From Hydrogenophilales bacterium (GTDB lineage Bacteria; Pseudomonadota; Gammaproteobacteria; Burkholderiales; Thiobacillaceae), in the NCBI GenBank assembly GCA_016719465.1, contig JADJYY010000017.1:1-64000 (forward strand): a stretch of DNA of 64,000 nucleotides, written 5' to 3'. How positions within the stretch are numbered: position 1 is the stretch's first letter; the number at the start of each line of letters is the position of its first letter. The position numbers were made by a program, and so were the translations under genes. Positions 1 to 10,108 of this stretch are shown in pieces. The notes below the pieces were generated by a model. It searched no databases. It saw only the letters and a list, made by a program, of their open reading frames with translations, and had not been told where the DNA came from.

Positions 1-8
1 GGCGAGGC

Positions 9-36
9 GAGAATGTCGAGAACGCTCGACATTCTC
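9..36. repeat. Perfect 12-bp inverted repeat, 4-nt loop
   Basis: The arms are GAGAATGTCGAG and CTCGACATTCTC around a loop AACG. No T-run follows, so a terminator is not supported. The 12-nt right arm recurs exactly at 10103-10114, just upstream of the AbiE-like pair. Apart from this hairpin I see nothing in positions 1-147. Confidence 0.6.
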
Positions 37-147
37 CTCGACTCAACAAACAGACCCGTCGCCCTCCCCCCCAACCTGGCGCCCGAGACCTTTCCCGGAA
101 GTGAGCCGCCTGGCCAAGGATGGGCCATCGAGGTCAGGGGCGTAACA

Positions 148-577
148 TCAAGACCAAGTAGCTTCAAGACCCTGGCAACTACGCTGACTGAAGCCGCTGG
201 GCCCGCGCGCCGTCGAGGCGACGAGTTCAGGTGCGCGGGCGGTGTGCACATGGTGGACATGGCGCGGGACCGCTTCGGTTTCCACCGCCCCCAAGTTGAG
301 GGCGGCATGGCGCACCCCCCGCTCGGCCGAAATCTTCTTCGGCGATGGCCCGCACCTCCTCGGTATGGCCGCGCAGAAACAGGGTTTCCAGGCAGTTGTC
401 GTTAGGGATGCTGGCCACGCAGTGGGGCGCGTCCTCCCGCGCCAGGCGGTCGTCCTCCAGTTCCCGCCGCAGCATGTCGCGCACCGCCTCGGAACGATTG
501 GCGTAGCCCCGGGCGTGGATCAGGGCATCGAACTCCCGGGCCAGGGATTCATCCAGGGAAATGGTGAAGCGTTCCAT
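148..577 (-). pseudogene. nikR: Nickel-responsive regulator NikR, internally deleted and frameshifted
   Basis: NikR is a ribbon-helix-helix repressor of nickel uptake with a C-terminal nickel-binding ACT domain. The N-terminus MERFTISLDESLAREFDALI and RSEAVRDMLRREL are a typical RHH domain. After DAPHCVAS the sequence jumps straight to NDNCLETLFLRG, so about 35 residues are missing; in NikR this part carries the conserved nickel-binding histidines, and only the Cys of DNCLE remains. A further frameshift near 335 moves the C-terminus (AERGVRHAALNL) to another frame, which ends at 148. The ATG at 577 starts directly at the RHH domain. The gene follows the transglutaminase gene on the same strand. 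A working nickel sensor is unlikely as written. Confidence 0.75.
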
Positions 578-606
578 CGCGGGCTTTCGATCAGGTTGAC
601 GAGTGG

Positions 607-2583
607 TCACGGGGGAGTGTAAGGACGCGCCGGGGCGGCCGGGAAAGAGGCGCACGGCGGCATCCAGGCGGCGGGCGAGGGCGGGATTGGCCCGCCGTAG
701 CGCAATCCACAGCAGAGCCGCGTGATGCGCTGGATCTCCCCGGCCATGCCGGCCCAGTGTCCTGCGCGGCGACGGAGAAATCCTCCGCGCCTTCCGCCGG
801 CCCTTTGTTCAGGCCCACCCGGGCCAGGCGGCCGCGGAAGCGGGCATAGGCGCGGGCGGTCTTGTCGCCGCGCGGCATGCCCCGCTTCAGCAATCCCAGG
901 GACAGGAGCAGCAGCGTGGCCGCCCCGGCGACGGTCAGCGTCGCCACCATGACGTCCTGCAGGAGCCGGAGCAGGGGACTGAGGCGGGGCTGGAACTGGC
1001 GGTGGCGATCCCGGTTGTAGCCCCAGTGACCCACTGGTTCCAGCGGTTGCTGACCATGCCCCAGCCCAGGCGCAGGGGGCGCAGCCAGGCGCCGTCGAAC
1101 GCGACCCAGGCCGACGGGACGCCGTTGCCGCCGGCAGGGCGAGGGCGTTCACGCCCTGTTCCACCCGGCCGGGGGCCACGGCGGCGGTGGGGTCCACCCG
1201 CGTCCAGCCCCGCTCCGCCAGCCAGACCTCGGCCCAGGCGTGGGCATCCCGCCCACGCACGATCCAGTAATTGCCAAACTGGTTGAGTTCGCCGCCCTGA
1301 TAGCCGGTGACCACCCGCGCCGGCACCCCGGCGGCCCGCATGAGGAAGACGAAGGCGCTGGCATAGTGCTCGCAGAATCCGCGCCGGGCGGTGAACAGGA
1401 AATCGTCCACTGCCGAGTCGCCCAGCAAGGGCGGGGTCGAGGGTGTAGAAGAAAGGTTGCTGGCGAAACAGGTCCAGGCCTGGCGGACGACGGAGCCGTC
1501 GTCCGTCGCCGCCCGCCGCCAGGATCGGGCCAGTTCCCGGGAGCGGGGTCCCGTGCCTGGGGCAGGGCCAGGCCTGGCGGCGGGATTCCGCCGACAGCTG
1601 CGGCTCCAGGCGGTAATCCAGGTGGGCCTCCAGTTCGTAGCGCAGGCGCTGGTTCACCGGCTCCCGGGCCAGCCATTGCAGGTCCGGACCCAGGCTGTGC
1701 TGGAGGTTGTCCGGCAAGCTGGTGGGCAGGCCGAGAAGGAACAGCCAGCGTTGCCGGTGGGGTTCCAGGGTCACCGCATAGCGTATCGGCCGGCCCTCCG
1801 CCGCGCCCGGACGGGAATGGCTGCCGGCCACCGGCATGGCGGTGTGCCAGGCGCGACCGTCGTACTCCCATAGCACCGGCCCGCGCCAGTAAAGCTGGCG
1901 GCTGTCGGGCCGGGCATCGGCGAACTCGGCGCGAAACGCCAGTTCGTCCGAAAGGATGGAACTGGTTGATATCCCCGGGCGACATGCGGTCGGACGGGCC
2001 GAGTCTGTCCTGCCGCCTGCTGGGCAGGCCCTACAAGGGACCATGCAAGTGGGGAAACAGCAGGAACAGCAGCAGGGCGAGGGGCAGGGCCTGGAGCAGC
2101 ATCTGACCCGCCAGCGCCAGATCGCGACGCGCCGCCGTCGGCGATTCCAGGTCCGTCGTCCGGTTGGCGATCAGGCCGGCCATCAGGCCAGGGCCACCGA
2201 TCATGTAGGCGGCGGTCATCAGGTTCTGGCTGTCCAGGAAGTGGGGCCACCAGCAGGAACACACCCCGCGAACAGAACGCCATGGCAACCCGTGGGGATT
2301 CGATTTCCAGCAACTTGCCCCGACAGAAGGCCAGCAGCGCCACGCCGCCCGCCGGCCCGATCAGAGTGCCGTACCGGAACAGCAACCCCGCCGACCCTGA
2401 CCAGCGCCAGCAACAGCTTGGCCAGCCGGCCCACCGGTGGCCGCCCGCCACGGAACCATACAGGCTGAGGATGGGCAGAGCACCCACGCCAGGTTGAGCC
2501 AGAGGGCAGGCGTGGGACTGTGGGGCGCCAGCACCAGCGCCAGGGAAACCACCACCGCGAGCCGGCTGGGCCGCCGGGTTCAT
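607..2583 (-). CDS. Transglutaminase-like membrane protein (DUF3488/TgpA type), several frameshifts
   Basis: Proteins of this family have N-terminal membrane helices and a periplasmic transglutaminase-like cysteine protease domain. The core is clear at about 1140-1430: GFCEHYASAF holds the catalytic Cys, DAHAWAEVW the His and RVDPTAAV the Asp. The N-terminal helices are spread over three frames, so the gene has several indels between about 900 and 2550; the full span (about 658 codons) matches the family. The ATG at 2583 overlaps the stop of the DUF58 gene (ATGA), which indicates translational coupling. The family normally follows moxR and DUF58; here moxR lies 11 kb upstream, beyond the restriction block. 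Confidence 0.7.
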
Positions 2584-3517
2584 GCTCGCGCCTCCCGGGC
2601 CAGGGCTTCCAGGCAGGCGCGCAATGGGCCCCGCCCGCCCGGGGGCGGAAGCTCCCTGCCCGGCAGCCGCAGGCCGAAGGCCAATCCGGCGGCGTGGGCG
2701 TCCAGGGCCCAGCGGGGCAGCCGCGACAGGCGAGCCTGGTCCCGTTCACGCGGCGTTCGCCGCCAGCCCAGCCAGAGATTTCGTTCGGCGCCGCCGGCGA
2801 ATTGCTTGGTCATCAGTTCCCGCCCACCCGGGCCACGGCCTTCCAGGCAATGCGGCGCGGCGTGGGTCGCCTGGCTGGTAGCCGCGCAGGTTGAAATCCG
2901 CGCCTTCGCCGCGGGTGGCGCCGTCCCCGTCGTTGGCGTCGGCTTCTGGAAAGGGCAGGGCATCGGCGGCCGGCGCCGGATACACCAGCACGCCCCAGTC
3001 CAGCTCCATGACGCTCCAGCAGCGGAACAGGCCCAGGGGATATTCGCCGTAGCCGAGAAGCGACCCGGCACATGCCAGCCGCGCTGGCTCTGGTGCAGCA
3101 GGAGATCGATCCGGGCGCTCCCCGCCGCCGGGATATCCCGAAGTTCGCAGCGGCCTTCGGGATGACGGATGGCGATGCGCCGCCGGGTTACTGCCCGGGT
3201 TGTCCACCCGCGGGAAACGCCGCCGTCTCCCCCGCGAAAACCGGAGCCGGGGCGCCGGGGCGCAGCACCAGGCCGGACAGGTTGCGCTGGGTGTGCAGCA
3301 TGCCCACCACCGCCAGGCCGGCGAACCAGAAGGTGAACAGATAGGCCAGGCTGACGCCGTAGTTGATGGCCCCCACCAGCAGGCCCAGCAACAGCAGCCC
3401 GAACACCAGCCCGGAGCGGGTCGGCAGGATGTAAAGCCGACGCGCCGTCAGGCCCAGCGGGCCGGATTCGAGCTTCGGCTTGCGCCAGGGCAGGTAGGGC
3501 AGGGCGCGAGTGGACAT
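2580..3517 (-). CDS. DUF58 domain protein, frameshifted
   Basis: DUF58 proteins are membrane-anchored, vWA-like partners of MoxR AAA+ ATPases. The N-terminus from the ATG at 3517 has two hydrophobic helices (GLVFGLLLLGLLVGAINYGV and a second near residue 60). The middle (FRCWSVMELDWGVLVYPAP, then GEGADFNLRGYQPGD) and the end (LMTKQFAGGAERNLWLGW) lie in other frames, so at least two indels occur near 3190 and 2800-2830. The total span of about 312 codons is the usual family size. It overlaps the transglutaminase gene by 4 bp. The shifts look like single-base errors, but real decay cannot be excluded. Confidence 0.7.
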
Positions 3518-3525
3518 GGAGTTTT

Positions 3526-3625
3526 ATCCCCCCTTTTTAAAGGGGGGTTAGGGGGGATTTGGGTTGGTCAGCACTGGGCACGGCCGGCGAAATCCCCCTC
3601 CATCCCCCTTAAATAAGGGGGAAGT
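3526..3625. repeat. Paired CCCCCTTT/AAAGGGGG palindromic repeats
   Basis: Two related G/C-block palindromes (3526-3560 and 3590-3624), each with an AT-rich centre and a flanking GGGGGATTT or AAATCCCCC motif, face each other as an inverted pair. Similar units occur at 5277, 47289, 47352 and 50706. A half copy (GGGGGCAGGGGGGATT) lies near 3687. The 249-bp gap holds no gene and may include the end of the restriction block. Confidence 0.65.
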
Positions 3626-3766
3626 CACGTCGGCGAGCGGCTGCCGCAACAAATCATTCACCAACGCGTAAGAGCCTTTCGTAAACGGGGGCAGGGGGGA
3701 TTGGGCTACGTCTGCTTCGCGTGAACGGCCATCAATCCCTCATGGCGGGGAAGGCGGCAGTACAAA

Positions 3767-4661
3767 TCAAACCCCGTGCTTCGTGAACCACTCCCGCATC
3801 CTCTTCCAGCCGTCCTCCGCCTCCTCCTTGCGGTAGCTGGGCCGGTAATCGGCGTGGAAGGCGTGGGGCGCGTTGGGGTAGAGGTGGATGGCGGAAGCCT
3901 TGCTGGCCGGGTTGGCAGATTCCGCCAGGGCCTTCCGCATCTTCTCCACCGTGTCGTTGGGAATGCCCCCATCCTGGCCGCCGTAGAGGCCCAGCACCGG
4001 CCCCTTCAGCTCGCCGGCCAGGTCCAGGGGGTGTCGGGGCGTCATCTCGCTCGCCGGGCTGGTGAGGCGCCCGTACCAGGCCACGCCCGCCTTCACGCCG
4101 GGGTTGTGGGCGGCGTACAGCCAGGCGATGCGCCCGCCCCAGCAGAAGCCGGTGATGCCCAGGCGTCCGCTATCGCCGCCGTTGGCCCTGGCCCAGGCCA
4201 CGCAGGCATCCAGGTCGGCCATGACCTGGCTGTCCGGCACCTTGGACACCACCTTGGCCAGGATGTCGGGGATGGCCGTGTACTGGCGCGGGTCGCCCTG
4301 GCGCGCGTAGAGCTCCGGGGCGATGGCCTGGTAGCCCAGCTTGGCCAGGCGCCGGCAGATATCCTGATGTGCTCGTGCACGCCGAAGATTTCTGCACCAC
4401 CAGGATCACCGGGAAGTTGGCGCCCCGGGCCGGCTGGGCCCGATAGGCCGGCATCCCGCCGTCGGCGGTGGGCACCTGGATTTCCCCGGCGGTGAGGCCC
4501 TCGCCATCGGTAGTGATCGCGGTCTGGGCCATCACCGGCTGCACCGCCAGAGCGAACCCGGCCCCCAGGGCGGTGACCAGGAAACCACGCCGGTCCACCG
4601 GCAGGGGCGGCGGCACGAGGGATTCGAATTCGGCTTGCAGATAGTCGGTGGGGCTGTTCAT
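3767..4661 (-). CDS. Dienelactone hydrolase family protein with Tat-type signal, frameshifted
   Basis: This is an alpha/beta hydrolase of the dienelactone hydrolase family. The triad is visible: Cys in GFCWGGR, Asp in YGGQDGGIP and His in PNAPHAFHADYR. The N-terminus has DRRGFLVTALGAG followed by a hydrophobic stretch ending AVQPVMA, a twin-arginine-type signal, so export to the periplasm is likely. Two single-base losses in GG pairs near 4369 and 4392 split the frame (EIFGVHEHIR and RRLAKLGYQAI can be restored by one G each). About 298 codons once joined, normal for the family. Its substrate cannot be told; related exported forms occur in many proteobacteria. Confidence 0.8.
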
Positions 4662-4815
4662 GGGGTGTCTCCTCGTGTGGGGCGGTTGTGGGGCCGAAGG
4701 CTACCTGACACATGGAGCTACGGGTAGTTCCGGGAGAAGCGGTTGGCGGGTCATCGGGACTGGAGTGCCCCCTCTCGACATGGCCAAACACCTCATCCCG
4801 GCCTGACTTGTGCGA

Positions 4816-4832
4816 CGATTCGCCAGGAATCG
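4816..4832. promoter_or_regulatory. Possible operator upstream of hsdR
   Basis: CGATTC and GAATCG form perfect 6-bp arms around GCCAG, 15 bp before the hsdR start codon. A regulator site is possible, but nothing else supports it. Confidence 0.2.
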
Positions 4833-4847
4833 ATATCGCGTGGGGAC

Positions 4848-7746
4848 ATGGTTCAGCCTGAACAACAAGCAAGGGAGAACATCGATGCGCTGCTCATCGC
4901 GGCGGGTTGGCATGTCTGCGATGCGGCCATCGCCAACATCCACGCCGCCCGGGGCGTGGCCATCCGCGAGTTCCCCCTGAAACCCGGCCACGGCTTCGCC
5001 GACTACCTGCTGTACGTGGACGGCAAGGCCGCCGGCGTCATCGAAGCCAAGAAGGAAGGCGTCAGCCTCTCCGGCGTGGAAACCCAGGCCGCCAAATACA
5101 CCCAGGGCATCCCGGACGGGCTGCCGGCCTGGCGCAACCCATTGCCGTTCTCCTACCAGTCCACGGGTGTGGAAACCCGCTTCACCAACGGCCTGGACCC
5201 GGTTCCACGCTCGCGCCCGGTATTCGCCTTTCATAAACCCGACCTGCTGGCCGATTGGCTTGGCCACTCCACCACCATTCCCCTTTGCCAAAGGGGGCCA
5301 GGGATTTCGCCCACGGCGGAAGAACCCGCCAACGCCTACCTGGCCTCCACCTTCCTTTCCCGCCTGCAATCCATGCCTGCCCTGGAAACCGCCGGCCTCT
5401 GGCCCGCCCAGATCACGGCCATCAACAACCTGGAAAAATCCCTCAAGGAAAACCGCCCGCGCGCCCTGATCCAGATGGCCACCGGCTCGGGCAAGACCTT
5501 CACCGCCATCTCCTTCATCTACCGCCTGATCAAGTTCGCCGGGGCGCGGCGCATCCTGTTCCTGGTCGATCGCGGCAACCTCGCCGACCAGACCCTCAAG
5601 GAATTCCAGCAATACGTCTCGCCCTACAACAACTTCAAGTTCAGCGAGGAATACATCGTCCAGCGCCTGCAGGGCAACCAGATCGACACCACCGCCCGCG
5701 TCTGCATCTGTACCCTCCAGCGCATGTACTCCATGCTCAAGGGCCGCGAACTGCCGGCCGACCTGGAAGACCTGCCGATGGATGAACTGGGTGGTCTGCT
5801 TGCCAAGGCGGGCACAGCAGGAGGCCGGCAGGGGGGGGGGAAACAGCGCCCGCCCGAGCCCATCGAATACAACCCGGCCATCCCCATCGAGACCTTCGAC
5901 ATCATCGTCACCGACGAAGCCCACCGCTCCATCTACAACCTGTGGGCCCAGGTGCTGGAGTACTTCGACGCCTACCTCGTCGGCCTCACCGCCACGCCCG
6001 GCAAGCAGACCTTCGGCTTCTTCCACCAGAACCTGGTGATGGAATACAACCACGAAATGGCCGTGGCCGACGGCGTCAACGTCAACTACGACGTCTACCG
6101 CATCAAGACCGCCATCACCGAGCAGGGCGGCAAGGTCGAAGCCGGCTACTACGTGGAAAAGCAGGAACGCGACACCCGCAAGACGCGCTGGGAAGAACTC
6201 GACGACGACTTCGCCTACGACCCCAACCAGCTCGACCGCGATGTCGTCACCCCCGACCAGATCCGCACCATCGTGCGCACCTTCCGCGACAAACTGTTCA
6301 GCGAAATCTTCCCCGGCCGCGGCGAAGTACCCAAGACCCTCATCTTCGCCAAGGACGACAACCACGCAGAGAACATCGTCGAAATCCTGCGCGAGGAATT
6401 CGGCAAGGGCAACGACTTCGCCCGGAAGATCACCTACAGGACGACTGGCGACACCCCGCAGAACCTCATCAAGGCCTTCCGCAACAGCTACCACCCGCGC
6501 ATCGCCGTCACCGTCGACATGATCGCCACCGGCACCGACATCAAGCCGGTGGAAATCGTCTTCTTCATGCGCGCCGTCAAATCGCGCGGCTTCTTCGAGC
6601 AGATGAAAGGCCGCGGCGTGCGTCATCAAGCCCGACGACCTCAGGGCCGTCACCCCCGACGCCAAGGCCAAGGACCACTTCGTCATCATCGACGCCGTCG
6701 GCGTGTGCGAGCAGGACAAGACCGACGCCCGTCCCATGGAGAAAAAGCCCAGCGTCAGCTTCGAGCGCCTGCTGCAAGCCGTCGCCTTCGGCAACACCGA
6801 AGACGACGTCATCACCAGCATCGCCGGCCGCCTGGCAAGAATGGAACACCGCATCAGCGCCGAAGACGACGCCAGGATTCGAGTAGCAAGCGGCGGCCTC
6901 GGCCTCAAAGACCTGGCCCACCAACTCGTCGAATCCCTAAACCCCGACCTCGACGCTTTTACTCCCTCCCCCTCGACGGGGGAGGGCAGGGGTGGGGGTG
7001 AAACCTCCGCAAACCAAGCCCGCACCACCGCAGCCAAACCCCTCTGCGACCCCACCCTGCGCCAGCTCATCCTGGACATCAAAGCCAAAAACGAACTCAC
7101 CATCGACCACGTCAGCCAGGACCAGGTCATCGAAGCCGGCTTCAGCCCGGCCGCCCTCGACCGCGCCAAAGGCCTCGTCCAATCCTTCGAGCAATTCATC
7201 GCCGACCACAAGGACGAAATCACCGCCCTGCAAATCCTCTACGCCAAGCCCTACAAACAGCGCCTCACCTTCGAGGCGGTGAAGGAACTCGCCGACGCCA
7301 TCGAAAAGCCGCCCTACCTGTGGAACGAATCCCAGCTCTGGCAAGCCTACGCCGCGCTGGAAGCCAGCAAGGTCAAAGGCGCCAGCGGCCGCCGCATCCT
7401 CACCGATCTGGTATCGCTCGTGCGCTTCGCCATCCACCAGGACAACGAACTCGTGCCGTTCCCGGAACGGGTCAACGCCAACTTCAAGGCATGGCTGGCA
7501 ACCCAACAACAAACCCCCTCCCCCTTGAGGGGGGAGGGCGGGGGTGGGGGTGAACGCTTCACCCCCGAGCAACTGAAATGGCTGGAAATGATCCGCGACC
7601 ACATCGCCGCCAACCTCGGCATCGAGCCGGACGACTTCGAATACGCCCCCTTCGCCCAGCAAGGCGGCCTGGGCAAGGTGTATCAACTCTTCGGCGATGA
7701 ACTGAACACGGTCATCGAGCAACTGAACGAAACACTGGCGGCATAA
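4848..7746 (+). CDS. hsdR: Type I restriction endonuclease subunit R, frameshifted
   Basis: HsdR is the DNA-translocating and cutting subunit of a type I restriction system. In order: nuclease motif GFADYLLYVDGKAAGVIEAK (D...ExK) at residues 47-66, Walker A MATGSGKT near 210, DEAH-type box TDEAHRSIYNLW, motif LTATPG, and the helicase C half with RGVR. An EcoEI-type C-terminal domain follows (ELTIDHVSQDQVI, KPPYLWNESQLW). The start ATG at 4848 has GGGG upstream. About 2 nt are missing near 6622, after KGRGVR, so the C-terminal third reads in another frame. Three palindromic repeats and a G10 run interrupt the coding sequence (5277, 5831, 6962, 7513); the frame stays open through each. hsdS and hsdM follow on the same strand, but not adjacent. 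Confidence 0.9.
5277..5311. repeat. CCCCTTTG-type palindromic repeat inside hsdR
   Basis: CCCCTTTGccAAAGGGGG followed by an AGGGATTT tail, the same family as the units at 3526 and 50706. It encodes IPLCQRGPGISP, between the N-terminal nuclease region and the helicase; no such block is expected in HsdR. Confidence 0.6.
5831..5840. repeat. G10 homopolymer inside hsdR
   Basis: Ten consecutive G lie in a low-complexity stretch (AKAGTAGGRQGGGKQRPPEP) between the Walker A and DEAH motifs. The frame is open through it as written. Such tracts can slip; they are also where base-calling is weakest. Confidence 0.7.
6962..7001. repeat. CTCCCTCCCC-type palindromic repeat inside hsdR
   Basis: A C-rich arm, a short CTCGAC centre and a G-rich arm with a GGGGTGGGGGTGA tail. 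It is read as TPSPSTGEGRGGGET within HsdR. The same family occurs at 7513, 9191, 13891, 14201, 24119, 29540, 57530, 59604, 61041 and 61110. Confidence 0.75.
7513..7551. repeat. Second CTCCCTCCCC-type repeat inside hsdR
   Basis: Same family as at 6962, read as TPSPLRGEGGGGGE in the same reading frame, between FKAWLATQQ and RFTPEQLKW. The peptide is almost the same as that of the first copy, so both copies are inserted in the same orientation and phase. Confidence 0.75.
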
Positions 7747-7800
7747 GGCCCAATAAAAAGACTAAAATAAAGCGCCAATTAAAGATTATCTGGAGTCCGT

Positions 7801-8046
7801 ATGGAACTGCTCTACACCAACGCCTCGGTCAGCATCAGCGAACTGAAGAAGAACCCCACCGCCGTCATCGACGAGGCAGACGGCTTCCCCGTCGCCGTGC
7901 TCAACCACAACAGGCCCGCCGCCTACCTGGTGCCCGCCGCCGCCTTCGAGGCCATGATGGAAAAGCTCGACGACATCGAACTGGCCAGGCTGGTGAAGGA
8001 ACGGGAGAACGAGCCCACCGTCCGGGTCGACCCCAGTGAGCTATAG
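7801..8046 (+). CDS. Phd/YefM-family antitoxin
   Basis: An 81-residue antitoxin of the Phd/YefM fold: SVSISELKKNPTAVIDEADG and PVAVLNHNRPAAYLVPAAAF are the typical DNA-binding half, and the charged C-terminus would bind the toxin. GGAG lies 7 bp before the ATG. It overlaps the RelE-family toxin gene by 11 bp. The pair lies between hsdR and hsdS, where it could stabilise the restriction block; that role is inference. Confidence 0.9.
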   Translation: MELLYTNASVSISELKKNPTAVIDEADGFPVAVLNHNRPAAYLVPAAAFEAMMEKLDDIELARLVKERENEPTVRVDPSEL

Positions 8047-8323
8047 CCTCGAATTCCGGGACAGCGCCTGGAAGGAGTGGCAGAAGCTCGACCACCCCCT
8101 GCGCGAGCAATTCAAGGCCAAGTTGCTGGAGCGGCTGGAAAACCCCCGCGTCGAATCCGCCCGCCTGTCCGGCATGCCCGACTGCTACAAGATCAAGCTG
8201 CGCGCCGCCGGCTACCGGTTGGTCTACCAGGTCTTCGACGAGCGCGTGGTGGTGGTCGTGGTGGCCGTGGGCAAGCGGGAGGACAGCGCGGTGTACCGCA
8301 AGGCCAAGGGGCGGATGAAGTGA
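8036..8323 (+). CDS. RelE/ParE-family toxin
   Basis: A 95-residue protein starting at GTG 8036, inside the end of the antitoxin gene. SLEFRDSAWKEWQKLD, LRAAGYRLVYQV and VVAVGKREDSAVYRKA match the RelE/StbE toxin fold, which usually cleaves mRNA on the ribosome. The basic C-terminus ending YRKAKGRMK is intact, so activity is plausible. The next frame (hsdS) begins at a GTG that overlaps its stop. Confidence 0.9.
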   Translation: MSYSLEFRDSAWKEWQKLDHPLREQFKAKLLERLENPRVESARLSGMPDCYKIKLRAAGYRLVYQVFDERVVVVVVAVGKREDSAVYRKAKGRMK

Positions 8324-8465
8324 GCGGGAACGTGAAAGTGGAACCAGACGAGGCTTCGCCCGAGGCGCGGGCCGAGGCCTCATTGGCCGATGCCCAGGCC
8401 GGCCGGCTGACGCGGCACGCCAGCGTGCAGGCGCTCATGGAACATCTGGACGGGGAGCAAGAAAC

Positions 8466-8559
8466 CGTAGGGTGGGTTCCCCCTGACGGGGATAAAAGGC
8501 CGGAGGCCGTAACCCGCCACCAGGAAATGGTGGGCTACGCTGCGCAAACCCACCCTACG
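8466..8559. repeat. 94-bp MITE-like element, 13-bp terminal inverted repeats
   Basis: The ends CGTAGGGTGGGTT (8466-8478) and AACCCACCCTACG (8547-8559) are perfect inverted repeats. The interior has AACCCGCCAC and GGTGGGCTACG, so it can fold on itself. It interrupts the 5' part of hsdS but leaves the frame open. I see no transposase. Confidence 0.75.
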
Positions 8560-9190
8560 TGTTGGAACACCGAAAAATTGGCGAAGCTGACAACGAAGGT
8601 GGGTAGCGGATCAACGCCACGTGGTGGAAAAGACGCCTATCACTCGTCTGGCGTGCCACTGATACGTTCATTGAACGTACATTTTGATGGATTCCGATTT
8701 GAGGGGCTGGCATACCTAAATCACGAGCAGGCGAATGCGCTGAAAGCGGTTGAGGTGAGAGCCCGAGACGTGCTTTTGAACATTACGGGGGCGTCGATTG
8801 GCCGAGTTAGTCTCGCGCCCATGGCCATGGACGGGGCGCGCGTAAATCAGCACGTTTGCATTGTTCGGCCCATCGAGGCACTCGACCCTTCGTATCTACG
8901 TTGGTACTTGGCTTCACCCCAAACCCAAGACTTCATCCTGAACATTCAGTCAGGTGCCACGCCAAGCACTCACGAAAGAGAAGATTCTCGATTTCGACGT
9001 ACCGCTTCCTCCCCTCGACCAACAAAAACGCATCGTCGCGGAAATCGAAAAGCAATTCTCCCGCCTCGACGAAGCCGTCGCCAACCTCAAGCGCGTCAAG
9101 GCCAACCTCAAGCGCTACAAAGCCGCCGTCCTCAAAGCCGCCGTCGAAGGCCGCCTCGTCGAAACCGAAGCCGAACGCGCCCGCAGAAAA

Positions 9191-9230
9191 ACTCCCTCTC
9201 CCCTCGCGGGAGAGGGCGGGGGTGAGGGGG
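9191..9230. repeat. CTCCCTCTCCCC-type palindromic repeat inside hsdS
   Basis: Read as KTPSPLAGEGGGEGA, between the spacer helix (ETEAERARRK) and SYETGAQLLQRIL. It is in the same phase as the copies in hsdR, and gives nearly the same TPSPLxGEGGG peptide. Confidence 0.75.
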
Positions 9231-9981
9231 CAAGAAGCTATGAAACCGGCGCCCAACTCCTGCAACGCATCCTCGAAACCCGCCGCAGCCAGTGGTTTAT
9301 CCCCGGCAGGGGGCAAGGCAAGGGCAAATACAAAGAACCCGCCGCACCCGACACCACCGACCTGCCCGAATTGCCGGAGGGGTGGGTGTGGGCGACGTAT
9401 GCACAAATCGGAGAAGTCACTACCGGCTTTACCCCACCGACTGCTGAAGGCATTTTGGCGAGGCATTCCGTTCTTCAAGCCTACTGATTTCACTGACGCC
9501 GGAGAGTGTATCTTAAACCACTAAGCGCAGAACACCTATCCGAGAAGGTCGCTGCAGAAGGGGCGGTTACTTCGAGGTTCCATCCTTGTCACAATTATCG
9601 GCGCGACGATCAGGAATTGCGGGACCTTGCTCGGGTGAACTTCACAACCAATCAACAGATAAATGCCGTAAGGCCGGATGGCACCTGTTAACTCAGCAAC
9701 TTGTTTGCATGGACCGTTAGTCCCAGGGTCACAAATTCTGGACACTCATCGCAACAACTTAGCCGATATGGGGTAGGCCCAAGTTCGACAATTGGGATGC
9801 CAAGCTCCCACCCCTCGCCGAACAACACCGCATCGTCGCCGAAGTCGACCGCCGCCTCTCCCTCCTGCGCGCAACCGAGGCCCAGGTCAACGCCAACCTC
9901 CGGCACGCCGAGCACCTGCGCCAGTCCATCCTGAGCCAGGTCTTTGCCGGCGGGTGAGGTGGGTTCCAATCCAGCGGTCAC

Positions 9982-10006
9982 CTGTTTTCTCAATTCTTGA
10001 AAACAG
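9982..10006 (+). terminator. Possible terminator after hsdS
   Basis: CTGTTTTC and GAAAACAG pair around a 9-nt loop, 25 bp after the hsdS stop. The stem is AT-rich and is followed by A, not T, so it is a weak terminator on this strand. The rest of 9958-10108 shows nothing clear. Confidence 0.3.
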
Positions 10007-10108
10007 AAAAATTCGCTAAGGGACAGCCTCGCACAAGCTCGGTGGCTATGGTGATGCCGTGCGCTGATTCGTCGTGTTGGCCCTGGGGCTAAGGGTAAAA
10101 GCCTCGAC

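Larger units (their letters stand above)
8320..9957 (+). pseudogene. hsdS: Type I restriction specificity subunit S, multiply frameshifted
   Basis: HsdS sets DNA recognition for the methylase and nuclease. Recognition domain 1 has KLAKLTTKVGSGSTPRGG and RDVLLNITGASIGRV; a coiled-coil spacer follows (PPLDQQKRIVAEIEKQFSRL, then LKRVKANLKRYKAAVLKAA); domain 2 starts WVWATYAQIGEVTTG; the second helix repeat is PPLAEQHRIVAEVDRRLSLL and ends SILSQVFAGG at 9957. Frames change near 8960, 9465 and 9510-9800. The GTG at 8320 overlaps the relE stop, but the first 80 residues look unlike HsdS: they begin with an antitoxin-like piece (SLADAQAGRLTRHASVQALM) and include a 94-bp palindromic element. The true start may lie near 8560. 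Confidence 0.75.

Noticed and set aside
2021..2060. Ribosomal RNA or riboswitch in the GC-rich stretches
   Set aside because: No rRNA-like conserved blocks or riboswitch cores were seen anywhere in the window.
607..3517. True pseudogenes for DUF58 and transglutaminase
   Set aside because: All catalytic residues and the full lengths are kept, and the same type of indel affects essential genes; sequence error is simpler.
4701..7223. 840-aa minus-strand ORF opposite hsdR
   Set aside because: Antisense to recognised HsdR motifs. Its length comes only from high GC.
8466..8559. Insertion sequence
   Set aside because: Only inverted ends and a folded centre are present, without a transposase, so MITE-like repeat is the most I can say.
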